Assembly: GCF_030317115.1 (NCBI RefSeq)
Contig: NZ_JASZYF010000005.1
Coordinates: 62,001 to 126,000, forward strand
Direction: 5' to 3'
DNA length: 64,000 bases
From: Variovorax gracilis
GTDB taxonomy: Bacteria > Pseudomonadota > Gammaproteobacteria > Burkholderiales > Burkholderiaceae_C
The translations under genes were made by a program, and so were the position numbers. Each line of letters begins with the position of its first letter. Position 1 is the stretch's first letter. Below the pieces are notes generated by a model. That model had not been told where the DNA came from. It saw only the letters and a list, made by a program, of their open reading frames with translations, and ran no database searches. Of the stretch, positions 53,407-62,538 are shown one piece after another.

Positions 53407-53784
53407 GTGAGTGATGAACGAGAAAGCATGGACTGGAAGTCGTTGTACGCCTATCCGTCTCGCCTGCTGAAGTTGCGGCCGGGCGACGCCGGCGTCTTCG
53501 TCTGCCCGCCGGCGTGGAGGGGGCGGCTGGGCACGGTGTGCGGGGTCTGGGTCAAGGCGAACACCGACTGGGCTGCCGCGTTTCCGAGCGGCACACCTTG
53601 GAAACAGGTGTTCTGGACGGAGGCACATGCCGACGGCCTGAAGATCGTACGGGCGCCGTTGCCCGACCGGCCGGACGGCGACAGTCCGCCCACGGAATTC
53701 ACTTTCAGGCCCCTCGTGGCCTCGTCGGTGCCCGAAAAAGGCCTGCCCAGACTGGATCAGCTGGTGTCGCTCTGGAGAGCTTGA
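53407..53784 (+). CDS. Small protein of unknown function (125 aa)
   Basis: No family recognised. It is Pro/Trp-rich (VFVCPPAWRGRLG, VCGVWVKANTDWAAAFPSG, FWTEAHADGLKIV) and soluble. The GTG start at 53407 has AAGG 8 bp upstream; an in-frame ATG at 53428 (MDWKSLYAY) is an alternative. It lies in the same direction between the alpha-CTD-like gene and ku, and all three may be co-transcribed. A small compact beta protein is my guess. Confidence 0.6.
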   Translation: MSDERESMDWKSLYAYPSRLLKLRPGDAGVFVCPPAWRGRLGTVCGVWVKANTDWAAAFPSGTPWKQVFWTEAHADGLKIVRAPLPDRPDGDSPPTEFTFRPLVASSVPEKGLPRLDQLVSLWRA

Positions 53785-53887
53785 GCAACCGGCACGCGGC
53801 CAACGGGCCATGCCGCCCCTCTGGCCGTTCGTTCAGGAAAGTGGCATTCTCCGCCCGGGAGGTGCCCATTGCCTCCTTGGAGGTTTC

Positions 53888-54817
53888 ATGGCTGCACGTT
53901 CGATCGCCTCGTTGTCGCTCAGCTTCGGATTGGTCTCGATCCCGGTCAAGCTGTACTCCGCGACCGAAAGTTCTGGAACCGTCAAATTCAATCTCCTGAC
54001 CAAGGACGGCTCGCGCGTGAAGCAACAGTACGTGTCGGAGAAGGATCCATCGGTCGTCGTGCCCCGCACCGAAATGGTCAAGGGCTACGAATTCGAGAAG
54101 GACCGCTACGTTCTCTTCACCCCCGACGAGCTGAAGGCCGTCGAGGAAAGCGCGACCCATACGATCGACATCGTCGCCTTCATCCCGGAAAAGGCCGTCG
54201 ACCCGATCTTCTATGACAAGGCGTACTTCATCGCACCCGACAAGCGCGGCGCCAAGCCCTACACCCTGCTGCGCGCCGCCATGCGCAAGAGCGGCCGGTG
54301 TGCGCTCGCGAAGTGGGCCTGGAAAGGCAAGCAGTACGTCGTGCAGGTCCGCGCCGCAGAGGACGGCCTGGTACTGCAGCAGTTGCTCTATGCCGACGAG
54401 GTCCGTTCGCTGAAGGACCTGGACATCGAGGAAATCAAGCCGTCGGATGCCGAAGTGCAACTCGCGCTGCAACTCATCGACCAGATTTCCCAGGACAGCT
54501 ACGACCCCACGCAGTTCGTCGACGAGGAGAAGAAGCGAATCCTGGAAGCCATTGACGCGAAGATCACCGGAAAGCAGGTGGTTGCGGTGGAAGAGCGGGA
54601 AACAGCGCAGGGCAGCGGCCAGATCATCGACCTCACCGAAATGCTGCGTGCCAGCCTGGCGCGCGCGGGTGCCGGCGGCGCGAAGCGTCCGACGACGCCG
54701 CGTGCGCCGGCCGATGAAGTCGTGACCCCGCTCGCTTCCAAGGAGCGCAAGGGCGTGAAGCGCGCTGCCGCCAAGACGACGACCGCGGCCCCGGCGGCCA
54801 CGCGCCTGAGGAAGTGA
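53888..54817 (+). CDS. ku: Non-homologous end-joining protein Ku
   Basis: A 309-residue bacterial Ku, which forms a homodimeric ring on DNA ends and recruits ligase LigD. The N-terminal ARSIASLSLSFGLVSIPVKLY and PYTLLRAAMRKSGRCALAKW, KQYVVQVRA and LYADEVR are family hallmarks. The C-terminal 60 residues form a Lys/Arg/Ala/Thr-rich basic tail (from about 250), known in Ku proteins to bind DNA. GGAGG stands 5 bp before the ATG. No ligD is in the window. Its stop codon overlaps the GTG of the MerR-TPR gene. Confidence 0.95.
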   Translation: MAARSIASLSLSFGLVSIPVKLYSATESSGTVKFNLLTKDGSRVKQQYVSEKDPSVVVPRTEMVKGYEFEKDRYVLFTPDELKAVEESATHTIDIVAFIPEKAVDPIFYDKAYFIAPDKRGAKPYTLLRAAMRKSGRCALAKWAWKGKQYVVQVRAAEDGLVLQQLLYADEVRSLKDLDIEEIKPSDAEVQLALQLIDQISQDSYDPTQFVDEEKKRILEAIDAKITGKQVVAVEERETAQGSGQIIDLTEMLRASLARAGAGGAKRPTTPRAPADEVVTPLASKERKGVKRAAAKTTTAAPAATRLRK

Positions 54818-55662
54818 CCGACGTCCAGGTGCAGGCACCCCACACCCTGCGCAGCCTTCAGGAGATGCTCGGTATTTCCCGGAGCGCGATTTCAGGGTTG
54901 ATCGCGAACGGTTTCGTCCAGCCGGCGCGCGGACCGCGTAATGAGTACCGGTTTTCGTTCCGCGATGTGGTCCTGCTGCGGACCGCACACGAGTTGCAGG
55001 CCGCCGACATCCCGACGCGCAAGATCCTGCGCGCGCTGCAGCGGCTGAAGGCCACGCTGCCGGCGGAGTTGCCGCTGACCGGCTTGCGGATCACTGCCGT
55101 GGGCAGCACCATCGCCGTGCGCGAGCGCGACAGCCAGTGGGAAGCGGAGTCGGGCCAGTTGTTGATGGACTTCGAGGTCGCGGCCGCGCGTGGGTCGGTG
55201 GCGTTCGTCGAGCATGTGCCGAGCGACGATGCGAACCCGCCGCCATCGACGCAAACATCCGCCGACGCGTGGTTCGCGCAGGGTGAAGAACTCGAAACGC
55301 GGGACCTGCAGGCCGCCGAGGCGGCGTACCGAAAGGCGCTTGGCGTCGCACCGGACTATTCAGATGCGTATCTGAACCTGGGCGCGATCTTGTGCGAGTC
55401 AGGGCGTCAGGCCGAGGCCGCGGCCCTTTATGACGTTGCATTGAGCCATCGACCGGATGTGGCGCTGCTGCATTTCAATCGCGCGGTGGCACTGGAAGAC
55501 CTGGGACGCCTCCCTGAAGCTCTCGAGAGTTACGAGCGATGCCTTCGGATCGATTCAACGGTCGGCGATGCGCATTTCAACGCCGCCCGGTTGCATGACC
55601 ACCTGGGTCATCGGCGCGAGGCGATTCGTCACTTCAGCGCCTACCGCCGGCTGCAGAAATAG
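54814..55662 (+). CDS. MerR-like helix-turn-helix protein with TPR repeats
   Basis: A 282-residue two-part protein. Residues about 10-70 form a MerR-type helix-turn-helix (LQEMLGISRSAISGLIANGF, then NEYRFSFRDVVLLRTAHEL). Residues about 150-280 contain roughly four tetratricopeptide repeats (AEAAYRKALGVAPDYSDAYL, HFNRAVALEDLGRLPEALES and so on). It starts with GTG inside the ku stop region (GTGA overlap), so it is translationally coupled to ku. The combination suggests a DNA-binding regulator or adaptor of the NHEJ unit. I know of no characterised function. Confidence 0.82.
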   Translation: MTDVQVQAPHTLRSLQEMLGISRSAISGLIANGFVQPARGPRNEYRFSFRDVVLLRTAHELQAADIPTRKILRALQRLKATLPAELPLTGLRITAVGSTIAVRERDSQWEAESGQLLMDFEVAAARGSVAFVEHVPSDDANPPPSTQTSADAWFAQGEELETRDLQAAEAAYRKALGVAPDYSDAYLNLGAILCESGRQAEAAALYDVALSHRPDVALLHFNRAVALEDLGRLPEALESYERCLRIDSTVGDAHFNAARLHDHLGHRREAIRHFSAYRRLQK

Positions 55663-55680
55663 GCCGACGGGCCTCTTCTC
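55661..55680. terminator. Weak hairpin between convergent genes
   Basis: AGGCC-GACG-GGCCT followed by CTTCTC, right at the end of the MerR-TPR gene and 15 bp before the end of the convergent isochorismatase gene. A 5-bp stem only. Confidence 0.3.
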
Positions 55681-55694
55681 ACGCACCGCAGCGG

Positions 55695-56294
55695 CTACTT
55701 GATCAAGGACAGCACTTCGGCGAAGCGCGCATGCTCCGCCGTGCGCAGCCATTCGAAACCCACCATCTCGGTGGTCACGAGTTCCGCACCGGCGCCGGCC
55801 AGCCGGTCGAAGGCCGCATCCCGGTTGCGCTCGGTGCGCGAGCTGCAGGCATCGGTGACGACCCAGACTTCGAACTCATCCTCGAGCAGGTCGAGCGCGG
55901 TCTGCATCAGGCACACGTGTGTCTCGCACCCGGCGATGACGATCGAGTTTCGCTCTTCGGCCGCTGCCGGCTTCTGCAGGTGCTTGGGGAGACTGCGGGC
56001 ATTGCCCTGAGGCGCCTTGGCCGGCGCGCGCAGCCATTCGCCCAGGCCTTCTTCCGCAGCGCTGAAATGCATCTTGGCGAGCGTGCGCTGGCACAGGGCG
56101 CGGATGTCGGGCAGGTTCTCGCCCAGCTTCGAAGGGTTTTCCTCAGTGCCCCAGATCGGCACCTGCATCAATTTGGCGATCTTGCCGAGGCGCACCGCGT
56201 TCTTCGCCACGGTGTCGGCCTCGAAGATCGAGGGGATCAGGCGTGCCTGATAGTCGACCAGAACCAATTGGGATTGCGATGCATCGAGCAGCAT
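55695..56294 (-). CDS. Isochorismatase-family cysteine hydrolase
   Basis: A 199-residue member of the isochorismatase/nicotinamidase-like superfamily. The expected Asp-Lys-Cys set is visible: D14 in LVLVDYQ, K74 in LAKMHFSA and C128 in GCETHVCL, with the cis-peptide region IVIAG. It may hydrolyse an amide, ureide or similar compound; nothing nearby fixes the substrate. The open frame begins further up at 56348, but homology starts at MLLDASQSQL, so I chose 56294. It is single and convergent with the ku operon. Confidence 0.85.
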   Translation of the reverse strand: MLLDASQSQLVLVDYQARLIPSIFEADTVAKNAVRLGKIAKLMQVPIWGTEENPSKLGENLPDIRALCQRTLAKMHFSAAEEGLGEWLRAPAKAPQGNARSLPKHLQKPAAAEERNSIVIAGCETHVCLMQTALDLLEDEFEVWVVTDACSSRTERNRDAAFDRLAGAGAELVTTEMVGFEWLRTAEHARFAEVLSLIK

Positions 56295-56414
56295 GGGAAA
56301 GCGTCTTTCGCGAAAAACAAAGAGAGAGATGAGGGCAGACCGTACCACCGATAAGACGCCGGCCGCAAAGGAGGGTCCGGACGTGAAACGCCCGGACGCT
56401 TCGCCGTCAGTCGG

Positions 56415-56466
56415 GGTTGCCCTCAGGTCGAGGCCGGGCGGCTACACGAAGTGAGCGAGCCCCCGG
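56415..56466 (+). repeat. Dispersed intergenic repeat, partial copy D
   Basis: GGTTGCCCTCAGG, then GGCGGCTACACGAAGTGAGC, then GAGCCCCCGGG: the 3' half of the element at 4164 and 5732, with the same GGCGGCTACACGAAGTGAGC core. The 5' half is missing or diverged. It lies between the isochorismatase and sugar dehydrogenase genes. Confidence 0.6.
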
Positions 56467-56473
56467 GAGATCT

Positions 56474-57589
56474 TCATTCAGGCAAGAGACGAAGCAGCTT
56501 GCCGTTGGACTCGTCCGTCAGCACATACAGCAGACCGTCCGGCCCCTGCTTCACGTCGCGGATGCGCGCACGGCCGTCTTCCAGCAGCTTGTGCTCAGCC
56601 ACGACCTTGCCGTCCTTGAGCTCGATCCGGTCGAGATAGCCGAACTTGAGCGACCCCACGAACAGGTTGCCCTTCCAACCAGCACCGTAGCGATCGCTCG
56701 TCAGGAAGACCATCCCCGACGGCGCGATCGAAGGCACCCAGTAGTGCAGAGGCTGCTCCATGCCTTCCTTTTGCGTGATGCCATCGCCGATCTTGCCGCC
56801 ACCGTAGTTCTCACCGTAGGTGATGACTGGCCAGCCATAGTTGTGACCAGCCTGCGGGATGTTGATCTCGTCACCACCTTGCGGGCCGTGCTCGTGCATC
56901 CATAGCTTGCCGTCCGGCGCCAGCGTGGCGCCCTGGCCGTTGCGATGCCCGTAGCTCCAGATTTCGGGCAGCGCACCTTCCTTGCCGACGAAGGGGTTGT
57001 CCTGCGGGACCGAGCCATCCTTGCCGATCCGCACGATCTTGCCGAGGTGGTTGTCGAGTTTCTGGGCATCCTCCTTGCGGCTGAAGCGGTCGCCCAGCGT
57101 GAGGAACAGAGTGCCGTCATTGGCCTCGACGATGCGGCAGCCGAAATGGTTGCGGCTCGCCACCTTCGGCCTCTGGCTGAAAATCACCTTCAGGCCTTCG
57201 ACGCGGCTGCCATCTGCCGACAATCGGGCACGCGCCAACGCAGTGCCGTTGCCCATCCCGACCGCATCGGGTTCGGAGTAGCAGAAATAGAAGGTGCGAT
57301 TGGCCTCGAAGGCAGGATCTGCCATCACGTCCAGCAAACCGCCCTGACCGCTCGCGGCAACGGCGGGCAGGCCGGCCACGGGCGCCCCCACCTTGCCATC
57401 GGCCTCGACGACTCGCATCCGACCGGCCTTTTCAGTCACCAGGAAGCGGCCGCCCGGAAGAAAGCTGACGCCCCACGGGTTTTCAAGGCCGGAAGCAACG
57501 ACCTCCGGCCGCGGCGCCGCCGTTGCGATTCCGGCGCCTGCAAGCGCCAGACACAGCAAACGTCGGCGAGTAGTTACAGACAGTGTCAT
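56474..57589 (-). CDS. PQQ-dependent sugar dehydrogenase (soluble aldose dehydrogenase, YliI-like)
   Basis: A 371-residue secreted beta-propeller of the GdhB/YliI family; it oxidises aldoses with PQQ. Signal peptide MTLSVTTRRRLLCLALAGAG (1-25). Landmarks: SGLENPWGVSFLPGGRFLVTEK, the metal/PQQ region MHEHGPQGGDEIN, HNYGWPVI, and VGSLKFGYLDRIEL. GAAGGA precedes the ATG. No PQQ synthesis genes are in the window. It is divergent from the NlpC/P60 gene across an AT-rich gap. Confidence 0.9.
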   Translation of the reverse strand: MTLSVTTRRRLLCLALAGAGIATAAPRPEVVASGLENPWGVSFLPGGRFLVTEKAGRMRVVEADGKVGAPVAGLPAVAASGQGGLLDVMADPAFEANRTFYFCYSEPDAVGMGNGTALARARLSADGSRVEGLKVIFSQRPKVASRNHFGCRIVEANDGTLFLTLGDRFSRKEDAQKLDNHLGKIVRIGKDGSVPQDNPFVGKEGALPEIWSYGHRNGQGATLAPDGKLWMHEHGPQGGDEINIPQAGHNYGWPVITYGENYGGGKIGDGITQKEGMEQPLHYWVPSIAPSGMVFLTSDRYGAGWKGNLFVGSLKFGYLDRIELKDGKVVAEHKLLEDGRARIRDVKQGPDGLLYVLTDESNGKLLRLLPE

Positions 57590-57777
57590 TCGTTTCCTTC
57601 AATGGCCCAGGATTTGCAATCGTTTGGTCATTCAACCGAAATTCAAAGACTTTTGCATTACATGAACGAAAGAACTTATTGCCAATAATCGAAACCTTTA
57701 CATTTTTGATTATGAGAAGATGAGAAAAATCCAGCAATGACAAGCAGTTACGTGCAAAATCCCGAACTCGCTTGAAG

Positions 57778-57806
57778 TTGACACATCTTTGTGTCGTCCA
57801 TATCCT
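57778..57806 (+). promoter_or_regulatory. Promoter of the NlpC/P60 gene, leaderless
   Basis: TTGACA at 57778-57783, a 17-bp spacer and TATCCT at 57801-57806. The start codon follows only 8 bp after the -10 box, so transcription would begin at or beside the A of the ATG (57814). No Shine-Dalgarno is present. Confidence 0.6.
57780..57795. promoter_or_regulatory. Inverted repeat over the -35 box
   Basis: GACACA-TCTT-TGTGTC, a perfect 6-bp inverted repeat that overlaps the end of the -35 box and the spacer. It is a good position for a repressor site. Confidence 0.45.
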
Positions 57807-57813
57807 ACGCGCC

Positions 57814-58374
57814 ATGCGATTTTTGATGCTCACCGCCGCCCTCCTGCTTGCGACCGCCGCCCATGCCGCGCCGCAACTCGATCGGGCCGACGACCATGGC
57901 GAGATGCTGGTTGTCGAAAAGGGCCTGAAGGGCCAACTCCAGCAAGTCCGGCAGACCGTGGTGGACCGTACCTCCAACCTCGTTGTCACGGCGATCGGCT
58001 TCCTGGGCGTTCCGTACCGCCGCGGGGGCAACACTGCCGAGACCGGCTTCGACTGCAGTGGCTTCGTCCGCGCGATGTACGACCAGACGATCGGCCACCT
58101 GCTCCCCCGACGGGCCGAGGAACAAGCCGCCGCCACGCAGAAGATCGACCGCAACGATCTGAAGCCCGGCGATCTCGTGTTCTTCAATACCATGCGCCGC
58201 GCGTTCAGCCACGTCGGCATCTACGTCGGCGAAGGCAAGTTCATCCACTCCCCCAAGCCCGGCGCTCAAGTGCGCGTGGAAGACATGAGCGGCAGCTACT
58301 GGCAGCGTCGCTTCAGCGGCGCACGCCGCGTGGTCTCGACCCAGGACGACCTCCTCAAGACCTCCGGCGACTGA
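57814..58374 (+). CDS. NlpC/P60-family cell wall hydrolase
   Basis: A 186-residue secreted peptidase of the NlpC/P60 type that cuts peptide cross-links or stems in peptidoglycan. Signal peptide MRFLMLTAALLLATAAHA. The catalytic Cys is in TGFDCSGFV, His in AFSHVGIYVG, and the third polar residue is probably the His in KFIHSPKPG. The length is typical for single-domain members. The ATG lies 8 bp after a good -10 box, so the mRNA is probably leaderless. A strong bidirectional terminator follows. Confidence 0.92.
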   Translation: MRFLMLTAALLLATAAHAAPQLDRADDHGEMLVVEKGLKGQLQQVRQTVVDRTSNLVVTAIGFLGVPYRRGGNTAETGFDCSGFVRAMYDQTIGHLLPRRAEEQAAATQKIDRNDLKPGDLVFFNTMRRAFSHVGIYVGEGKFIHSPKPGAQVRVEDMSGSYWQRRFSGARRVVSTQDDLLKTSGD

Positions 58375-58394
58375 TTCGGCCGACCCATTGAAAA

Positions 58395-58420
58395 ATCCCG
58401 CCGCCGGCGGGATTTTTTTC
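58395..58420. terminator. Bidirectional intrinsic terminator
   Basis: ATCCCGCC-GCC-GGCGGGAT (58395-58413), flanked by AAAAA on the left and TTTTTTT on the right. It ends both the NlpC/P60 gene (plus strand) and the PDH operon (minus strand, lpdA stop at 58431). Confidence 0.9.
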
Positions 58421-58430
58421 GTTCTTGGCC

Positions 58431-60260
58431 TCAGCGCTTCTTGACTGGCGGCAAGTCCGTGCAGCTGCCGTGGGCCGCTTCCGCCGCGAGGCCGATGCTC
58501 TCGCCCAAGGTCGGGTGCGGATGGATCGTCTTGCCGATGTCGATGGCGTCGGCCCCCATCTCGATGGCGAGCGCGATCTCACCGATCATGTCGCCCGCGT
58601 GCGTGCCGACAATGCCGCCGCCGACGATGCGATGCGTGGCCTCGTCGAACAGGAGCTTGGTGAAGCCCTCGTCGCGGCCGTTCGCAATGGCGCGGCCCGA
58701 AGCCGTCCACGGGAACAGGCCCTTGTGGATCTTCACGCCCTCGGCCTTGGCCTGGTCCTCCGTGAGGCCGACCCATGCCACTTCCGGGTCGGTGTAGGCC
58801 ACGCTTGGAATCACGCGGGCATTGAAGGCCGCGCTGGCGAGTTCCTTGTCGCCCTTCTGCTCGCCGGCAATCACCTCGGCGGCCACGTGCGCCTCGTGCA
58901 CGGCCTTGTGCTCCAGCATCGGCTGGCCGACGATGTCGCCGACCGCGAAGATGTGCGGCACATTGGTGCGCATCTGGATGTCGACGGGAATGAAGCCGCG
59001 ATCGCTCACGTTCACACCCGCCTTCTCGGCGCCGATCTTCTTGCCGTTGGGGCTGCGGCCAACCGCCTGCAGCACCAGGTCGTAGACCTGGGGTTCCTTG
59101 GGCGCCTGCTCGCCTTCGAAGGTCACGCGGATGCCTTCCTTCGTGGCTTCGGCGCCGACGGTCTTGGTCTTCAGCATGATGTTGTCGAAGCGCGGCGCGT
59201 TGAGCTTCTGCCAGACCTTGACGAGGTCGCGGTCCGCCCCCTGCATCAGTCCGTCGAGCATCTCGACCACGTCCAGCCTCGCGCCCAGCGTCGAATACAC
59301 CGAGCCCATTTCGAGCCCGATGATGCCGCCGCCGAGAATCAGCATGCGCTTCGGGTCGACGCCGAGTTCCAGCGCGCCGGTGGAATCGACCACGCGAGGA
59401 TCATCCTTCGGCATGAAGGGCAGATGCACCGCCTGCGAACCGGCCGCGATCACGCAGTGGCGGAACTTGACGGTCTGCGCCTTGCCCGTCACATCCTTGC
59501 CGTCGCCGGTGGTCTCCTGCACCTTGACGTGGTACGGATCGACGAACTCGCCGACGCCGCGGACCGTCGTCACCTTGCGCATCTTCGCCATGGCGGCCAG
59601 CCCCCCCGTCAGCTTGCCGACCACCTTGTTCTTGCGGCCGAGCAGCTTGGCACGGTCCACTTGCGGCTCGCCGTAGCTGACCCCGAGGTCGGCGAAGTGC
59701 TTGACCTCGTCGATCACCGCCGCGACGTGCAGCAGCGCCTTCGAGGGAATGCACCCGACGTTGAGGCAGACGCCGCCCAGCGTCGCGTAGCGCTCGACGA
59801 GCACGACGTTGAGCCCCAGGTCGGCCGCGCGGAAGGCGGCGGAGTAGCCGCCAGGGCCGGCGCCGAGCACGAGCAAATCGCATTCGACGTCTACTGACCC
59901 CGAGTAGGTCGACGCCACGGCGGGCACCGGTGCCGGTGCAGCCGGCGCCGAGGCTTGTTGGGGTGCCGGTGCGGCAGATGGAGCAGCGGCCGGCGCCGGG
60001 GCTGGTGCAGCGGCGGTGCCTTCGGCTGCATCCAGCGTCAGCACCACTGAACCTTCGCTGACCTTGTCGCCGACCTTCACGGCCACCGACTTGACCACGC
60101 CCGCATGCGATGAAGGAATCTCCATCGATGCCTTGTCCGATTCCACCGTGATCAGCGACTGCTCCGCCTTCACCGTGTCGCCGGGCTTCACCAGGACCTC
60201 GATCACCGCGACTTCATCGAAATCGCCGATGTCCGGCACTTTGACTTGTACTTCGCTCAT
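58431..60260 (-). CDS. lpdA: Dihydrolipoyl dehydrogenase with an N-terminal lipoyl domain (E3 of pyruvate dehydrogenase)
   Basis: A 609-residue E3. Residues 1-80 are a lipoyl domain (lipoyl-lysine K43 in VESDKASM), followed by an Ala/Pro linker (about 82-115) and the flavoprotein, with FAD-binding GAGPGG near 134, redox disulfide GGVCLNVGC (C165/C170) and the C-terminal HPHPTLSES active site. E3s with lipoyl domains are known in the PDH operons of Neisseria, Ralstonia and relatives. It overlaps the proteasome-like gene by 4 bp (ATGA). It is distinct from the short E3 of the sucAB operon. Confidence 0.95.
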   Translation of the reverse strand: MSEVQVKVPDIGDFDEVAVIEVLVKPGDTVKAEQSLITVESDKASMEIPSSHAGVVKSVAVKVGDKVSEGSVVLTLDAAEGTAAAPAPAPAAAPSAAPAPQQASAPAAPAPVPAVASTYSGSVDVECDLLVLGAGPGGYSAAFRAADLGLNVVLVERYATLGGVCLNVGCIPSKALLHVAAVIDEVKHFADLGVSYGEPQVDRAKLLGRKNKVVGKLTGGLAAMAKMRKVTTVRGVGEFVDPYHVKVQETTGDGKDVTGKAQTVKFRHCVIAAGSQAVHLPFMPKDDPRVVDSTGALELGVDPKRMLILGGGIIGLEMGSVYSTLGARLDVVEMLDGLMQGADRDLVKVWQKLNAPRFDNIMLKTKTVGAEATKEGIRVTFEGEQAPKEPQVYDLVLQAVGRSPNGKKIGAEKAGVNVSDRGFIPVDIQMRTNVPHIFAVGDIVGQPMLEHKAVHEAHVAAEVIAGEQKGDKELASAAFNARVIPSVAYTDPEVAWVGLTEDQAKAEGVKIHKGLFPWTASGRAIANGRDEGFTKLLFDEATHRIVGGGIVGTHAGDMIGEIALAIEMGADAIDIGKTIHPHPTLGESIGLAAEAAHGSCTDLPPVKKR

Positions 60261-60847
60261 TTGGACACCTTCAGTTTGAGTGTGAGAACGTCGACCGGTC
60301 CGGCCGAGTTTCGATCGAATTCGCAGGCCGCGGCCACGCCGGCTTCGGCCACGTCGCGCGCCGAGCGTGCCTTGTCGTACGCCGCATGCATCGCGCCGAG
60401 GGCAAAGCTGCGGCCGGAGCCGATGCTCCAGAACTGCTTGAACTCGAAGACTTCGCGGTAGCTGTAGATGCCATAGATGCCGCTCGCGTTGGCCAGCAGC
60501 ATCGTGAACTGGCTCGACTCGTAGGGCTCATGCTCGTCTTCCTTGGTCTGCAGGAAGAACGAGTCCTTCAGCACCGGATGCAGCAGCGTGAAAGTGCGAA
60601 AGATCTCGTCCTTGCTGCCGAAGCGCAGGGCCTCGGCCGGCTGCGCCGCCAGCGCGTGCTGCAGCACCAGGAAGTGCGCCGCCGCGCCGGCTACGGCAAA
60701 GATGCTCTGGCCCGCTGCGTCGTTGACCATGAACAGCTTCTGGTTGTTCTCGGCACGATGCGACAAGCGCGTGTCGCCGAACGTCACCAGGGAATCAGCT
60801 GCCATCACGACTTGGCCGCCTTTTCGGACGGCCACGACGGTTGTCAT
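60257..60847 (-). CDS. HslV/proteasome-beta-like Ntn hydrolase inside the PDH operon
   Basis: A 196-residue protein. [19 protein letters not shown] at the N-terminus matches HslV (MTTIVSVR...), with Thr2 becoming the N-terminal nucleophile after Met removal and Asp18 in the usual place. A lysine in NNQKLFMV and the [12 protein letters not shown] segment (like IGSGGPYAQAAA in HslV) are also kept. The size is that of HslV, or slightly longer. It is not next to hslU and is not the Anbu type. It overlaps aceF at its start and lpdA at its end, each by ATGA. A role in turnover or maturation of PDH components is possible but unproven; a non-peptidase Ntn hydrolase is another option. Confidence 0.8.
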   Translation of the reverse strand: MTTVVAVRKGGQVVMAADSLVTFGDTRLSHRAENNQKLFMVNDAAGQSIFAVAGAAAHFLVLQHALAAQPAEALRFGSKDEIFRTFTLLHPVLKDSFFLQTKEDEHEPYESSQFTMLLANASGIYGIYSYREVFEFKQFWSIGSGRSFALGAMHAAYDKARSARDVAEAGVAAACEFDRNSAGPVDVLTLKLKVSK

Positions 60848-62502
60848 AGAAGAACGCGGCGGAAGTCGGCGAGGACCTGACCCAGGTAGGCATTGAACCG
60901 GGCCGCGGACGCGCCGTCGATCACACGATGGTCGTATGACAGCGACAGCGGCAGCATCAGGCGCGGCTGGAAGGCCTTGCCGTCCCACACGGGCTTCGTC
61001 GCACCCTTGGACAGACCCAGGATCGCCACCTCGGGCGCGTTGATGATCGGCGTGAAGTGCGTGCCGCCGATGCCGCCGAGCGAACTGATCGAGAAGCAGC
61101 CGCCCTGCATGTCCGCCGATCCCAGCTTGCCGTCGCGCGCCTTCTTGGCGAGCTCTCCCATTTCCTGGCTGATCTGGAGCACGCCCTTCTTGTCGGCATC
61201 CTTCAGGACCGGGACCACGAGCCCATTGGGCGTGTCGGCCGCGAAGCCGATGTGGAAGTACTGCTTGTAGACGAGCTGGTCGCCGTCCAGGCTGGTGTTG
61301 AACTCGGGGAACTTCTTGAGCGCCGAGACCACCGCCTTGATCACGAAAGCCAGCATCGTGACCTTGATGCCCGACTTCTCGTTCTCCTTGTTGGTGGACA
61401 CGCGGAAGGCTTCGAGCTCGGTGATGTCCGCTTCGTCGTTGTTCGTGACGTGCGGGATCATCACCCAGTTGCGATGCAGGTTCGCACCGCTGATCTTCTT
61501 GATGCGCGAGAGGTCCTTGCGCTCGACCGTACCGAACTTCGTGAAGTCGACCTTCGGCCATGGCAAAAGCCCCAGCGCCTCGCCGCCGCCACCGCCTGCG
61601 GGTGCCTTGGCGCCCGAAGCCTTGGTGCTGGCCGCGCCGCTCATCACGGCCTTGGTGAAGTTCTGGACGTCTTCCTGCGTGATGCGGCCCTTGGGGCCGC
61701 TGCCCTTCACTTCCTCGAGCGGCACGCCGAGATCACGAGCGAACTTGCGCACCGAAGGCGACGCATGCGGCAGCTTGCCCGAGGGGGCAACCGTCGGGTC
61801 GTGCGCGGGCACCGCCGCAGCCGGTGCGGAGGCCTGGGCGGGCGCAGCGGCGCTAGCCGATGCGGGAGCCGCGGCGGCCTGAGCCGGTGCCGGCGCAGCG
61901 GCGGGTGCCGCGGCGCCGCCGCCGACCCCTTCGATCACCGCGATCAAATCTCCGATGTTGACCGTGTCACCGACCTTGACCTTGAGTTCCTTGAGCACGC
62001 CGGCAGCGGACGACGGGATCTCCATCGATGCCTTGTCCGACTCGACGGTGATCAGCGACTGCTCCTGCTTGATCGTGTCGCCGGGTTTCACGAGCACCTC
62101 GATCACCGCGACGTCCTTGAAGTCTCCGATGTCCGGCACCTTGACTTCGATCGGGCCGGCAGCTGCGGCGGGTGCGGCAGCTGCGGCCGCCGGCGCAGGT
62201 GCCGCTGCGGGCGCCGCCGCTGCGGGGGCCGGAGCCGCCGCCGGTGCTGCTGCGGCGGCCGCGCCCTCACCCTCCAGCACCAGCACGACCGAACCTTCCT
62301 TGACCTTGCTGCCGACCTCGACCTTGAGTTCCTTCACGACGCCGGCCTGGCTCGACGGAATCTCCATCGAGGCCTTGTCCGACTCCACCGTGATCAGCGA
62401 CTGCTCGGCCTTCACCGTGTCGCCCACCTTCACCAGAACTTCGATCACCGCGACTTCGTCGAAGTCGCCGATGTCCGGCACCTTGATTTCCACTGTTGCC
62501 AT
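60844..62502 (-). CDS. aceF: Dihydrolipoyllysine acetyltransferase, E2 of pyruvate dehydrogenase
   Basis: A 552-residue E2 with two lipoyl domains (lipoyl-lysine K43 in VESDKASM; the second near residue 160 in an identical motif), each followed by Ala/Pro linkers. A peripheral subunit-binding domain ([17 protein letters not shown], around 240-275) precedes the catalytic domain ending in [12 protein letters not shown] (H525, D529). It transfers acetyl groups from lipoate to CoA. GGGAG precedes the start. It is between aceE (36 bp upstream) and the proteasome-like gene (4-bp overlap). Confidence 0.96.
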   Translation of the reverse strand: MATVEIKVPDIGDFDEVAVIEVLVKVGDTVKAEQSLITVESDKASMEIPSSQAGVVKELKVEVGSKVKEGSVVLVLEGEGAAAAAAPAAAPAPAAAAPAAAPAPAAAAAAPAAAAGPIEVKVPDIGDFKDVAVIEVLVKPGDTIKQEQSLITVESDKASMEIPSSAAGVLKELKVKVGDTVNIGDLIAVIEGVGGGAAAPAAAPAPAQAAAAPASASAAAPAQASAPAAAVPAHDPTVAPSGKLPHASPSVRKFARDLGVPLEEVKGSGPKGRITQEDVQNFTKAVMSGAASTKASGAKAPAGGGGGEALGLLPWPKVDFTKFGTVERKDLSRIKKISGANLHRNWVMIPHVTNNDEADITELEAFRVSTNKENEKSGIKVTMLAFVIKAVVSALKKFPEFNTSLDGDQLVYKQYFHIGFAADTPNGLVVPVLKDADKKGVLQISQEMGELAKKARDGKLGSADMQGGCFSISSLGGIGGTHFTPIINAPEVAILGLSKGATKPVWDGKAFQPRLMLPLSLSYDHRVIDGASAARFNAYLGQVLADFRRVLL

Positions 62503-62538
62503 ATCGTGTCTCCCGCCCTTGAGGCGCAGTTGATTGTT

